Shown in pieces: positions 31,741 through 40,019 of a stretch of DNA of 45,582 nucleotides. The stretch spans positions 1 through 45,582 of the forward strand of contig QHZY01000039.1 of NCBI GenBank assembly GCA_003224855.1. Direction: 5' to 3'. The notes beneath the pieces are model-generated. The model was given only the letters and a program-made list of their open reading frames with translations. It was not told the DNA's origin and searched no databases. Positions within the stretch are counted from its first letter, which is position 1. Each line of letters opens with the position of its first letter. The stretch comes from Acidobacteriota bacterium (GTDB lineage: Bacteria; Acidobacteriota; Terriglobia; Terriglobales; Acidobacteriaceae). The position numbers were made by a program, and so were the translations under genes.

Positions 31741-34389
31741 GTGCCTGACGCAATCAGCACGCTTTCTGCAGGCGACCGCGTAGGCAATTACCAAATACTG
31801 GGCCTTGCCGGTGCGGGCGGTATGGGTATGGTTTACCGCGCGCTGGATGTTAAGCTGCAGCGGCTGGTTGCGCTGAAGTTCCTGCCGGACGAAGTTCTCA
31901 GCTCAAAAAGTGACAAGGAAAGATTTCTGCGCGAAGCGCGCACCGCTTCCTCACTCGATCACTCGAACATTGGAATTATTTACGGCATTGAAGAGACGCC
32001 GGATGGGCGGCCCTTCATTGTTATGGCTTTCTATGAGGGCGAAACGCTGGCCCGAAAAATCCTGCGCGGACCGCTGGCTTTGAGCGAAGCGGTTGACATT
32101 GCGGTGCAGATCGCTCGCGGGCTGACCGAAGCCCATACCCGGGCGGTGGTTCATCGCGATATCAAGCCGGGAAATATTCTGCTTACACAACATCATGTGG
32201 CGAAGATCGTGGACTTCGGCCTGGCGCGCATGACTTTGGCCACCGGCAGCACCCAGACCATGGGCACTGCGGGAACCATCGGCTACATGTCGCCGGAACA
32301 GACGATGGGGAAGTCGGTGGATCAGCGAACCGACATTTGGGCGCTGGGGGTAGTGATCGCGGAGATGGTAACGGGGAAGAATCCGTTCCGGCGTGACAAT
32401 CCGCCGGCGACGATCTTCGCCATCCTTAATGAGGTGCCGGATCTGCCGGACGAAGTTCCGCTGGAGTTACGACGGATTATCTATCGTGCGCTCTCCAAAG
32501 ATGCGGCGACGAGGTATACCCTCTGCAGCGAAATGCTGGCCGATCTGGAAGCCTTTCGCGGCACGCTCGATCCCGGATCAGGGCAATGGCGGGTAAGCCA
32601 GTCGTCGACCAGCAACGCGAGTTATCGCGAAACCGTGGAGCATGCATCGCGCAACCTGTGGCCGCCGCCTACATCGCGCGCGAAGAACTCGATGTGGTGG
32701 CTGGGGAGCTTCGTGGCGGTGGCGGCACTGTTCGGCTTGCTCTTATTCATACCGGCAATAAGAGAGCGGATTGCGGCTGTGTTCGGAAAACACCAGGAGC
32801 ACATCGCTGTGCTTTCGTTTGAAAATGTCGGTGGCAATCCGGCGAATGAAGCTGTATCGGACGGGTTGATGGACAGCTTGAGCAGCAGGCTGACCAATCT
32901 TGATGTGGGGGAGCAATCGTTGTGGGTGGTTCCGACCAGCGAAATCAGGCGCTTGAAAGTCACAGATCCGGGAACTGCTCTCCGGCAGTTGGGCGCAACC
33001 ATGGTGGTGAAGGGAAGTATTTCGCGCGAGGGCGATGACATACGCCTGACAGTCAACCTTATTGATACGAAAACGTTGCGCCAGGTGGGATCAGCCGCGC
33101 TCGAGGACCGGGCAGGGGATCTCGCGACCTTGCAAGATGAAGCGGTGGCGCGGCTTGCCCGGCTGATGCACATCAATGTGACGGCGGACATGCTGCGAAA
33201 TACGGGTGGATCGGTCACGCCGGCCGCGTACGAGGGCTATTTGAAGGCGCTCGGCTATCTGCAGCGTTACGACAAGCCGGGCAATCTGGATGCATCGATC
33301 GCGGTGCTGGAGAGTGCGGTAAAGGCTGATCCGCGCTTTGCGCTGGGGTTCGCGGAGCTGGGAGAGGCGTACCGGCTGAAATACGTGACCGAGGTGAACC
33401 CCAAGTGGGTGGATGAAGCGATGGCCAATTGCCAGAAGGCGGCGCAACTGGATGACCGAATTCCGGCGGTTTACGTGACCCTGGGACGACTGCACGACAG
33501 CACAGGTAAGCACGATCTGGCGGTGCAAGAGTTCCAGCATGCGCTGCGATTGAATGCGCGTGATCCGGATGCGCTCTCTGGCCTAGCGCATGCGTACGAA
33601 AATGCCGGCCGCATACAGGATGCCGAAGAGAACTTCAAAAAGGCATCAGCCCTGCGACCGGATTCGTGGATTGGCCACAACGACCTGGGGCTCTTTTACG
33701 ACCGGCAGGGTAAGTACGAGGAATCGATTGCGGAATCGCGCAAGGCAATCGAGCTTACCCCTGATAATGCCCAGGTGTACATGAATCTGGGAGCGACGCT
33801 GATTGATACGGCAGACAAGAAGCGCGAAGCAGAAGCAGAGCAGGCTCTGAAAAAGTCGATCGAAATAAGGCCGAGTTATCCCGCGTATGCCAATCTGGGG
33901 CAGCTTTATTATCTGCAGAAGCGTTATGCGGACTCGGCTGCAATGACAGAGAAGGCATTGCAACTCAACGACAATAACTACCTGGTCTGGAACAATCTGG
34001 TGGCCGCTTATGAATGGCTGAAGCAGAGCGGAAAGGCTGCGGCGGCACGGGCTCGGGCCATAGAGTTGGCTGACAAGGCCGCCACGCTGAATCCCCAGGA
34101 CGCAATTGCACAGAGTAAACTGGCAAGCTTTTATGCACGGGAAAAATTGCGAGACAAAGCTGTCTCTCGAACTCAAACCGCCCTAGCGCTGGCGCCGAAT
34201 GACCCAAGTGTTCTTGGTGACATTGTTACGGTGTATGAGTATCTGGGAGAACGAAGCCAGGCAATTGAATACGCCAAACGCGCCTTTCAAAGCGGCTATG
34301 CTTTTGAGCAGTTGTCGAATGACCCAGATATGCAGAGCTTAATTCGTGACCCCAAGTTTCCGGCTCCGGGCCAAGCAGCAAAGCATTAG
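31741..34389 (+). CDS. Membrane Ser/Thr protein kinase with TPR repeats
   Basis: 882-aa protein. An N-terminal kinase domain (residues about 15-270) has the glycine loop GLAGAGGMG, K46 (VALKFL), catalytic D140 (VVHRDIKPGN) and D158 (KIVDFGLARM). One membrane helix (about 319-340) leads to an extracytoplasmic part: a TolB-like N-terminal segment (IAVLSFENVGGNPANEAVSD, then VVKGSISREGDDIRLTVNL) and about ten TPR-like units (about 490-870). The GTG start is supported by GGGG 8 bases upstream. This layout is common in Acidobacteriota. The signal and target are unknown; the following 125-aa gene is 38 bases away and may be co-transcribed. Confidence 0.9.
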   Translation: MPDAISTLSAGDRVGNYQILGLAGAGGMGMVYRALDVKLQRLVALKFLPDEVLSSKSDKERFLREARTASSLDHSNIGIIYGIEETPDGRPFIVMAFYEGETLARKILRGPLALSEAVDIAVQIARGLTEAHTRAVVHRDIKPGNILLTQHHVAKIVDFGLARMTLATGSTQTMGTAGTIGYMSPEQTMGKSVDQRTDIWALGVVIAEMVTGKNPFRRDNPPATIFAILNEVPDLPDEVPLELRRIIYRALSKDAATRYTLCSEMLADLEAFRGTLDPGSGQWRVSQSSTSNASYRETVEHASRNLWPPPTSRAKNSMWWLGSFVAVAALFGLLLFIPAIRERIAAVFGKHQEHIAVLSFENVGGNPANEAVSDGLMDSLSSRLTNLDVGEQSLWVVPTSEIRRLKVTDPGTALRQLGATMVVKGSISREGDDIRLTVNLIDTKTLRQVGSAALEDRAGDLATLQDEAVARLARLMHINVTADMLRNTGGSVTPAAYEGYLKALGYLQRYDKPGNLDASIAVLESAVKADPRFALGFAELGEAYRLKYVTEVNPKWVDEAMANCQKAAQLDDRIPAVYVTLGRLHDSTGKHDLAVQEFQHALRLNARDPDALSGLAHAYENAGRIQDAEENFKKASALRPDSWIGHNDLGLFYDRQGKYEESIAESRKAIELTPDNAQVYMNLGATLIDTADKKREAEAEQALKKSIEIRPSYPAYANLGQLYYLQKRYADSAAMTEKALQLNDNNYLVWNNLVAAYEWLKQSGKAAAARARAIELADKAATLNPQDAIAQSKLASFYAREKLRDKAVSRTQTALALAPNDPSVLGDIVTVYEYLGERSQAIEYAKRAFQSGYAFEQLSNDPDMQSLIRDPKFPAPGQAAKH

Positions 34390-34427
34390 ACAGTAAACAT
34401 AGACGGTAAATTAAAGGAGTAACACCA

Positions 34428-34805
34428 ATGGCACAATCCTCAGCACTAAGGCAAGCGGCGGATCCAGCACCGACTCACATTACCATCAACAGCAACAACG
34501 TTCCTAACCCGAAGAATGCGGATGTTCCCTCTGGGGGAAGCGTGCAGTTCAACGCGGCGAACGCATGTTGGCTTTACTTCGCTCCCACCGGGGTTTTTGG
34601 TGACGCAAACGGCCGGCTGGAATTATCGCAGGGCAACAACGGTCCGTTCTATCCAGGCCAGTCCAATGTAACCGTCAGCTACTGCGTGACTGCTCCCAAC
34701 ACAACCTGTACACCATTGGCCGCAAATTTTGCAGCCACCAACGTTGCCTCAATAGAAGGTTCTAAGCTGCCTGCCGGCGGTGGAAACACGATCCACGTCG
34801 GATAG
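34428..34805 (+). CDS. Small protein of unknown function (125 aa)
   Basis: A good AAAGGAG ribosome site precedes ATG 34428. The protein is Asn/Ala/Gly-rich with beta-strand-like spacing (THITINSNNVPNPKNADVPS, GGSVQFNAANACWLYFAPTG), three Cys and many small residues, and no signal peptide or membrane helix. The pattern suggests a beta sandwich of cupredoxin or immunoglobulin type, but I cannot assign it. It lies 38 bases after the kinase gene. It could be a structural protein or a substrate of nearby secretion genes; this is a guess. Confidence 0.7.
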   Translation: MAQSSALRQAADPAPTHITINSNNVPNPKNADVPSGGSVQFNAANACWLYFAPTGVFGDANGRLELSQGNNGPFYPGQSNVTVSYCVTAPNTTCTPLAANFAATNVASIEGSKLPAGGGNTIHVG

Positions 34806-34931
34806 CGGGCTGGGCAGTGGGTGGCGCAACGAACACGTCTTGAGAGAGGGTTCGCTGTGCCACCGAAACTCATCGACTGCCGTGCACCAGCTGTATTTCT
34901 AAAACTCTCGCCTTGTGGTAAAAAATTGACC

Positions 34932-34937
34932 TATAAT
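34932..34937 (+). promoter_or_regulatory. -10 box TATAAT before the sigma-54 activator gene
   Basis: A perfect TATAAT lies 34 bases before the preferred start at 34972. A start of transcription near 34944 would leave a 28-base leader with GGAG at 34963-34966. No good -35 box is seen at 16-18 bases, so this site may need an activator. Confidence 0.4.
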
Positions 34938-34971
34938 GCTCGAGCCCGGTGTCCCGGGTCATGGAGCCGCA

Positions 34972-36375
34972 ATGGCTGCTTCCTCAATCTTTCCTCACGT
35001 AGCGCCTCGAATCATCGTGATTACCGCAGATGAGGCATTGATACCCAGCCTCGAAGAATCCCTGGTTTCCGTCTTCCACACAACCGTGCTCAATCCGAGC
35101 GAACCGGTGCTTGCGATTCTGGCAGAGACACCTGTTGAGGCGGCCCTGGTGGATCTGGATGCAGGCGATGGTTCGACCCACCTGGGTCTCGACATCGTGC
35201 AGCAGTTGCGCGGATTTGATCCTACGCTGGTGGTTTTCGCGTTGACGCGCTCACGCAGCAAGCTGATACGTACGAACACGCAAGCGGCGGGGGCAAATGA
35301 GTTCTTCATTGCTCCGGTTGATTTCAGCCAGCTGCAAGTAGTTCTTCAACATGCCCTGGAGAAACGGCGCCGTGCAATTGACCGGCGCGAATTGCAGGAG
35401 AAGGCGGCGAGTGGCCATTCCTTCTGCGGACTGATCGGCGGAAGCGAGCCGATGCGCCGTTTGTATGACGCGATCGGGCGAGTGGCGGACGGCAGCGCGA
35501 CGGTGCTGGTGAGGGGTGAGAGTGGAACCGGCAAAGAACTGGTAGCGCAGGCGATTGTGGCCTCAGGCAACCGGCGAGACAAGCCGTTTATCAGCGTGAA
35601 CTGTGCGGCTCTACCGGAGAGCCTGATTGAAGCCGAGTTGTTCGGGCATGAAAGGGGTTCGTTTACCGGGGCGCACGAATCGCGCGCGGGTCACATCGAG
35701 GCGGCGAACGGCGGGACCCTCTTTCTTGATGAAATCGGCACGCTGGGACTGAGCCTGCAAAGCAAACTGCTGCGGGTGCTGGAGCAGCGGATCGTGCAGA
35801 GGATTGGAGCCAAGTCAGGAAAGAAGATCGACTTTCGGCTGGTGTGCGCAACCAACGAGGACCTGGAGACTGCGGTAAAAGCCGGGCGGTTCCGGGAGGA
35901 CCTTTATTATCGAATCAACGTGGTGCCGATCTCGTTGCCGCCGCTCCGGGAGCGCAAGGACGATATCGCTCTGCTGGTGGACCACTTCCTGAAGTTCTAC
36001 TCGGAAGCTAACAGCCTGCCGCTCAAGCGCATGGATATGGAGGCGCTGGGTGTGCTGGAAGACCATCCATGGCCGGGAAACGTGAGGGAACTGGAGAACC
36101 TGGTGCAGCGACTGGTGCTGATGGTTCCCCATTCAACCATAACCATCGAGCACCTGCCGCAGCAGGTTCTGTACGCGAGCAATACCACACAGGAAGCACT
36201 GCTGATTCCGGAGGATGGCCTTTCGTTCGACGAAGAGATTGCCAGGATTGAAGTTGCGTATCTGCAGGCCGCCCTGCGACGAACCGGTGGCCGGAAGACT
36301 GCGGCAGCGATTCTGCTGCGCATGGAGCGGCAGAAAATGAAGTATCTCTGCCGCAAGTATGGGCTGAATGGTTAA
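34972..36375 (+). CDS. Sigma-54-dependent activator with degenerate receiver (NtrC-like)
   Basis: Enhancer-binding protein of 467 aa. The start at 34972 is favoured by GGAG at 34963-34966 and by the upstream TATAAT; the frame also has an ATG at 34936 inside that box. Residues about 10-130 look like a receiver, but the leading acidic pair is IVITADEAL and the late Lys is FIAPVDF, so ordinary phosphorylation is doubtful. The AAA+ domain has Walker A RGESGTGKE (about 181-189), the sigma-54 contact loop GSFTGA (about 229-234, Ser in place of the usual Ala) and GGTLFLDEIG. A Fis-type helix-turn-helix ends the protein (RTGGRKTAAAILLRMERQKM). Its target promoter may be the site at 36501. Confidence 0.9.
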   Translation: MAASSIFPHVAPRIIVITADEALIPSLEESLVSVFHTTVLNPSEPVLAILAETPVEAALVDLDAGDGSTHLGLDIVQQLRGFDPTLVVFALTRSRSKLIRTNTQAAGANEFFIAPVDFSQLQVVLQHALEKRRRAIDRRELQEKAASGHSFCGLIGGSEPMRRLYDAIGRVADGSATVLVRGESGTGKELVAQAIVASGNRRDKPFISVNCAALPESLIEAELFGHERGSFTGAHESRAGHIEAANGGTLFLDEIGTLGLSLQSKLLRVLEQRIVQRIGAKSGKKIDFRLVCATNEDLETAVKAGRFREDLYYRINVVPISLPPLRERKDDIALLVDHFLKFYSEANSLPLKRMDMEALGVLEDHPWPGNVRELENLVQRLVLMVPHSTITIEHLPQQVLYASNTTQEALLIPEDGLSFDEEIARIEVAYLQAALRRTGGRKTAAAILLRMERQKMKYLCRKYGLNG

Positions 36376-36383
36376 TTATTAAC
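36371..36383. promoter_or_regulatory. Candidate activator-binding palindrome GTTAAT-T-ATTAAC
   Basis: Perfect inverted repeat over the stop codon of the activator gene, 118 bases before the sigma-54 -24 box. Its distance suits an enhancer site, but a palindrome this AT-rich could arise by chance. Confidence 0.35.
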
Positions 36384-36399
36384 TCGCAGTTGGTTAAAA

Positions 36400-36421
36400 A
36401 ATGACCGGAATGATGGTCGTT
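36400..36421. promoter_or_regulatory. Candidate activator-binding inverted repeat AATGACC-N8-GGTCGTT
   Basis: Six of seven bases pair across an 8-base spacer. It lies about 80 bases upstream of the sigma-54 promoter, a usual place for binding of NtrC-like activators, and between the activator gene and the promoter. Confidence 0.45.
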
Positions 36422-36500
36422 GCATCACCGGCTTGCTCTTACCTTCGCTGAAAACCGGCGCAATTCGGAGGTTTTGAGGCTGAAAAGTTCGCTTTCGAGT

Positions 36501-36517
36501 TTGGCAAGGGGCTTGCA
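36501..36517 (+). promoter_or_regulatory. Sigma-54 (-24/-12) promoter
   Basis: TTGGCAAGGGGCTTGCA fits the sigma-54 consensus YTGGCACGRNNNTTGCW at every position but one (A for C at position 7). The GG at 36503-36504 and GC at 36515-36516 are 12 bases apart, as required. Transcription would start near 36528, giving a leader of about 42 bases with GAGGAG before the ATG at 36570. The gene next upstream encodes a sigma-54 activator. Confidence 0.8.
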
Positions 36518-36569
36518 ACATAACAAAGCGAGACGGCGGCAGTTATAAAAAAATCCTGAGGAGAGAGCG

Positions 36570-36842
36570 ATGTCAATCCAGAAAAAGTCTTTGATCAACA
36601 GCCGGACAGCAACCCAGAAAGCAATCATTGCCAGCACGCGCCTGGTAGCGCCCGTAGTATCGAACAAAGTATCCGCCAGCAAAGTAATGGCCTCAAAGTC
36701 GGCCCCGAAAGTTATGGCGTCGAAATCGGCCCCGAAGGTTATGGCGTCGAAATCGGCCCCGAAGGTTATGGCGTCCAAGGCCGCGCTCAAAGTTATGGCC
36801 TCGAAACTGGCACTGAAGGCTGCCGGCAAAGCCGGCAAGTAA
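36570..36842 (+). CDS. Small lysine-rich protein of 9-residue repeats under a sigma-54 promoter
   Basis: Protein of 90 aa with a clear GAGGAG ribosome site. The N-terminal 35 residues (starting MSIQKKSLINSRTATQKAII) are not repetitive. Then come five repeats of nine residues close to VMASKSAPK, encoded by five 27-base units at 36684-36818; the second and third are nearly identical, the fourth and fifth vary (SKAALK, SKLALK). The end is KAAGKAGK. It is very basic and poor in acidic and aromatic residues. Such proteins could bind nucleic acid like histone H1, or be a secreted peptide precursor. I do not recognise it. Expansion by slippage explains the repeats; codon use stays that of a coding gene. 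Confidence 0.78.
   Translation: MSIQKKSLINSRTATQKAIIASTRLVAPVVSNKVSASKVMASKSAPKVMASKSAPKVMASKSAPKVMASKAALKVMASKLALKAAGKAGK
36684..36818 (+). repeat. Five 27-base tandem coding repeats
   Basis: Units at 36684-36710, 36711-36737, 36738-36764, 36765-36791 and 36792-36818. Length in multiples of three keeps the frame, and units differ mainly in the last third. The copy number is likely to vary between strains. Confidence 0.9.
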
Positions 36843-36894
36843 CTCGTCTCGAGTGTTGTCTACAGAGAAACGGGGGGGACCTTTTCTCTGGCCG

Positions 36895-36925
36895 AAGGAC
36901 TGCGCTTTCACGGAGCGCAGTCCTT
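36895..36925. terminator. Bidirectional terminator between convergent genes
   Basis: AAGGACTGCGC (36895-36905) and GCGCAGTCCTT (36915-36925) form a perfect 11-bp stem with a 9-base loop, followed by TTCC on the + strand and rich in A/T at the stem base on both sides. It separates the repeat-protein gene from the end of the M50-HlyD gene. Confidence 0.8.
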
Positions 36926-36943
36926 TCCATTTGCGCTACAAAC

Positions 36944-39088
36944 CTACCAAAGCTTGCGCCGGATGAAATCCCTTAGCGAACGCAAGCCCACCGCAGCCAG
37001 ACTTCTCCTGACGGTATAGATCTTTGCGGTTCCGGTCATTCCATACTTGAGTTCACCATTCGGGTTGGATTGTGACACTGTCACCATATAAAAAGCCGGC
37101 GAGGTGATCCCCTTGTAGGGCGATGCCGGTTCCAGGCCGGGTTCAAGTTGAGAAACAGACGGCGAGATGGTCAGAATTTCACCCTTTCCGGAGTGAAACA
37201 GGGAAGGATAGAGCAGCTTGACAGTCTGGCCGAGGCGAATGTCTCGCATTTCGGATTCCGTGACAAATATTCGCGCACGCATGTGCGAAAGGTCAGCAAT
37301 TTCGATGGCTTCGGCGCCGGCGTTCAAGCGCATTCCCTGAAGCTCCTGCGGCCTTGGCGTGACTACCGTACCAATTATGGGCGAGCGCAACTCCAGTTTC
37401 TGCTGTTCCGAATCCAACGTCTTGTATTGAGTGCTCAGGCGTTGGCGGTCGTGCTCAGCGGGGCCGTAGTCCTTATAACGCAATGCCGCCTGAGTGACGC
37501 GCGCATTAGCAATATCGAGATCGCCGTGGGAACTCGCCACCTGCGATTCGAGATCGAAATCCTGCAACTGCAGAAGTGGCTCACCCGCAGTTACGGACTG
37601 GCCCTCACGCGCCATGACCTTGATTACGTTTCCGGGAACTTCGGTGCGCAGCACGGCCCGGTTCACCGGTTCGAGAATGAAGGGGCCAGTGACGCGGTCG
37701 GTGAAAACAGGAAGGAGCAGAAAGATGGCAAGTACGGCTGCCGAGGCCAGGGCAACGGGCGACTTGAGCCACGCGCGCCAGCGATCGCGTTTGTCCAGAT
37801 AAACGGTTTGCATAAATTTTCCCAGCTTGCGAATGCGTGATTTGAAGATGAGAACAGCGACCAGAATGGTAGGAACAAAGGCCCAGGTTGGGCTGTAATT
37901 GCGAAACACGTTACCGGAAAACCGCGCCACGGCGTAGAGCAGAAGATAGCTGTAGAGTCCGGACAGGAAAGCGTAGGGCACGAAGAACCATCGGCGGCGG
38001 GGAGAGATGTAATCGATTTCAACCGGCAGGCGGAAAATTTTTCGGCGTACCCAGGTGGAGACGAACGAGGTAGAACGCTCTTTGATTTCGTCGATGCCCA
38101 CGATCTCCGAAAGAATGTAGTAGCCGTCGAGCTTGATAAGCGGATTCAGATTCATGAGCACGACAGCGACGCCGGTGATCAGCATCACCTTGTAAGAGAA
38201 TTCGTGAACGAAGGTCCCGGCTGGGGTTCCCCACCACAGCAGAGTCGCGAAACTACAGATAATCAACTCCGTCCAGATGCCTGCCACCATGGTGACTACC
38301 CGCTGAAAACGGTTGGCGTAAACCCAGGCCTGAGTGACGTCAACAAAGAATGCCGGCGTCAGGTAGATAAGGTGAAAGCCGGTGCTGTGGACGCCGCCAC
38401 CGTAGTGCTTGCAGGTAACTGCGTGTGCCGCCTCGTGGAAAAATGCGAGCGCACAGAATAGAAGCCAGAATTCGGCGAGATCGAGCGCAGTCTTTTCGGT
38501 GAAAGTGTAGTAGCGAAGCGTATCGGAACCGATTTGGCCCCAGCGATCGAAGAATACGTAAGCGGTGAATGCAAAGCAGACGAGGGTGAGCGCGGTGAAC
38601 CACGGAGTGTACAAAAAGGTGAGATAGCCGTGCGCCCTGGTGACCAGGGCGTCGGCATCCCATTGAGCGACCACGATGCGGGAGAGGTCTCCGGAACGCG
38701 CTTTCTTCTGCTTTTTGCGCTTATCGCGCAGCTTCTGCATCAGCGCAAAGTTTTTTTCCTGCGGCGTCTTGTACCAGAAATCCAGTTCTTCCAGCTGCTG
38801 GGCATAGTTGCGAAGGTCCTCGGGATCGTATTCAGCGCCGGTTTCTTCCTGCATGAGGTGCGCAATTTCGTCATAAGTCCGTACGCCATCAAAAAAATGC
38901 ACCAGGATCCACTGCTGGGGAGAGAAGCGGAAGATTTCAGCCGAGCCCGGGATGTGTGCGAGGACAATAGGTTCGCCCTCTTCAATGTGCTCGCGCCCCA
39001 CGTAGCGCGTATCCATGGTGAAGATCCGGCGGTTCTGGTGTGAGACGGGAAGCTCGGGAAGTACGTCGAGAGCTTCGGCGAGATTCAT
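36944..39088 (-). CDS. PqqD-like/M50 peptidase/HlyD fusion membrane protein
   Basis: 714-aa protein of three parts. Residues about 45-108 resemble PqqD, the peptide-binding fold of RiPP systems (WILVHFFDGVRTYDEIAHLM, then EEL.FWYK). The middle is a membrane metalloprotease of the M50 type: H218EAAH222 in FFHEAAHAVTCKHYGGG, and NLNPLIKLDGYYILSE with D321 as third zinc ligand, among about eight membrane helices. From about 480 a HlyD-like adaptor part follows (VPGNVIKVMAREGQSVTAGE, LELRSPIIGTVVTPRP). Such fusions are linked to export or processing of peptides. It overlaps the lipoprotein gene upstream by 4 bases and is last of three in its operon. Confidence 0.85.
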   Translation of the reverse strand: MNLAEALDVLPELPVSHQNRRIFTMDTRYVGREHIEEGEPIVLAHIPGSAEIFRFSPQQWILVHFFDGVRTYDEIAHLMQEETGAEYDPEDLRNYAQQLEELDFWYKTPQEKNFALMQKLRDKRKKQKKARSGDLSRIVVAQWDADALVTRAHGYLTFLYTPWFTALTLVCFAFTAYVFFDRWGQIGSDTLRYYTFTEKTALDLAEFWLLFCALAFFHEAAHAVTCKHYGGGVHSTGFHLIYLTPAFFVDVTQAWVYANRFQRVVTMVAGIWTELIICSFATLLWWGTPAGTFVHEFSYKVMLITGVAVVLMNLNPLIKLDGYYILSEIVGIDEIKERSTSFVSTWVRRKIFRLPVEIDYISPRRRWFFVPYAFLSGLYSYLLLYAVARFSGNVFRNYSPTWAFVPTILVAVLIFKSRIRKLGKFMQTVYLDKRDRWRAWLKSPVALASAAVLAIFLLLPVFTDRVTGPFILEPVNRAVLRTEVPGNVIKVMAREGQSVTAGEPLLQLQDFDLESQVASSHGDLDIANARVTQAALRYKDYGPAEHDRQRLSTQYKTLDSEQQKLELRSPIIGTVVTPRPQELQGMRLNAGAEAIEIADLSHMRARIFVTESEMRDIRLGQTVKLLYPSLFHSGKGEILTISPSVSQLEPGLEPASPYKGITSPAFYMVTVSQSNPNGELKYGMTGTAKIYTVRRSLAAVGLRSLRDFIRRKLW

Positions 39089-40011
39089 TGCGCGTTTCCG
39101 GTTGGGACATCCTGAAGCCGGACCTGTGCCGTCATACCGGGCCTTAGGTCGAGCGGCTTGCCGGAGAGCTCGGCCATCACTTCTATGGTTCCGCTAGCCG
39201 GATCGACCACCGGACTGACCTGGATAATTTTGGCCAGATGAGATGAGGATGCTGACTCGGTGGTGGAAACAGAAAGTAGCTGGCCGGGGCGAACGTGTCC
39301 CGCAAAGCGCTCCGGCAAAGTGAATTTCACGCGGAGAGGCGCAACCGCCGTGACCCAGAAAAGGCGATCGCCGATGGCAATCTTTTGGCCAACCCGGACG
39401 TAACGGCGCGCGACTACGCCATCGAAGGGAGCGGTGATCTGAGTTTTCTGCATCTCGATGTCGAGCGAACGCAGAACTGCCTGCTGGTTCTGAAGGTTGT
39501 GGCGCTCGCGTTCCAATTCGAACTTGTCGGCTTCGACTTTGAAGCGGGCGTGATCGAGTTGTTCTCTGGTGATGAGCTGGGCGTCCCACATTTTTTCGGT
39601 GCGGTCGAGATCGGCCTGTAAAACCTTGACCTCGGCTTCCCAATTCTTGACGTCCGCTCCGATGGCCTGCAGCTTGGCTTCGGCCGCATCGCGGTCAGCA
39701 TGAAGCTGACGGTCGTCAATAGTGGCAAGCAGATCGCCGTGATGCACCGCGCGGCCGGTATCGACATAGAGTCTGGCGATCATGCCTTCACGTTGCGAGG
39801 CGACGTCAAGCTGGTTCTCGACGATCAACGGACCGGACGCGGAAAAAGTCTCGGGCGACGCGGCGGGGGGCGCCGATTGAGCCGCGCTCGGAGAGATAAC
39901 AGGAGAAGCGGCACTGGCGGTCGAGGTCAAGCTGCGAGAAGAATCCTCGCAGGAGACGAGCACAAGAAAAAGAAAGCCGAGACTCGCCAAGTCGAAAAAT
40001 CGTTTGAACAC
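39085..40011 (-). CDS. HlyD/RND-type periplasmic adaptor lipoprotein
   Basis: The frame reaches 40059, but AGGAGGT sits just before GTG 40011, and from there the product begins with a classical lipoprotein signal: FKRFFDLASLGFLFLVLVSC with the lipidated Cys about residue 21. The mature part (308 aa in total) has the adaptor order: Ser/Ala-rich linker, lipoyl half (MIARLYVDTGRAVHHGDLLA), a coiled-coil hairpin (about 110-170), second lipoyl half (ITAPFDGVVARRYVRVGQKI) and beta domain. Adaptors of this type bridge inner-membrane and outer-membrane parts of exporters. It lies 8 bases after the triple-GAF gene. No RND pump or outer-membrane channel is in this window. Confidence 0.88.
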   Translation of the reverse strand: MFKRFFDLASLGFLFLVLVSCEDSSRSLTSTASAASPVISPSAAQSAPPAASPETFSASGPLIVENQLDVASQREGMIARLYVDTGRAVHHGDLLATIDDRQLHADRDAAEAKLQAIGADVKNWEAEVKVLQADLDRTEKMWDAQLITREQLDHARFKVEADKFELERERHNLQNQQAVLRSLDIEMQKTQITAPFDGVVARRYVRVGQKIAIGDRLFWVTAVAPLRVKFTLPERFAGHVRPGQLLSVSTTESASSSHLAKIIQVSPVVDPASGTIEVMAELSGKPLDLRPGMTAQVRLQDVPTGNAQ

Positions 40012-40019
40012 CTGACCTC

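Noticed and set aside
36425-36911. Minus-strand open frames across the repeat-protein gene
   Set aside because: They repeat only because the 27-base units do; they lack ribosome sites, while the + strand gene has a promoter and a GAGGAG site.
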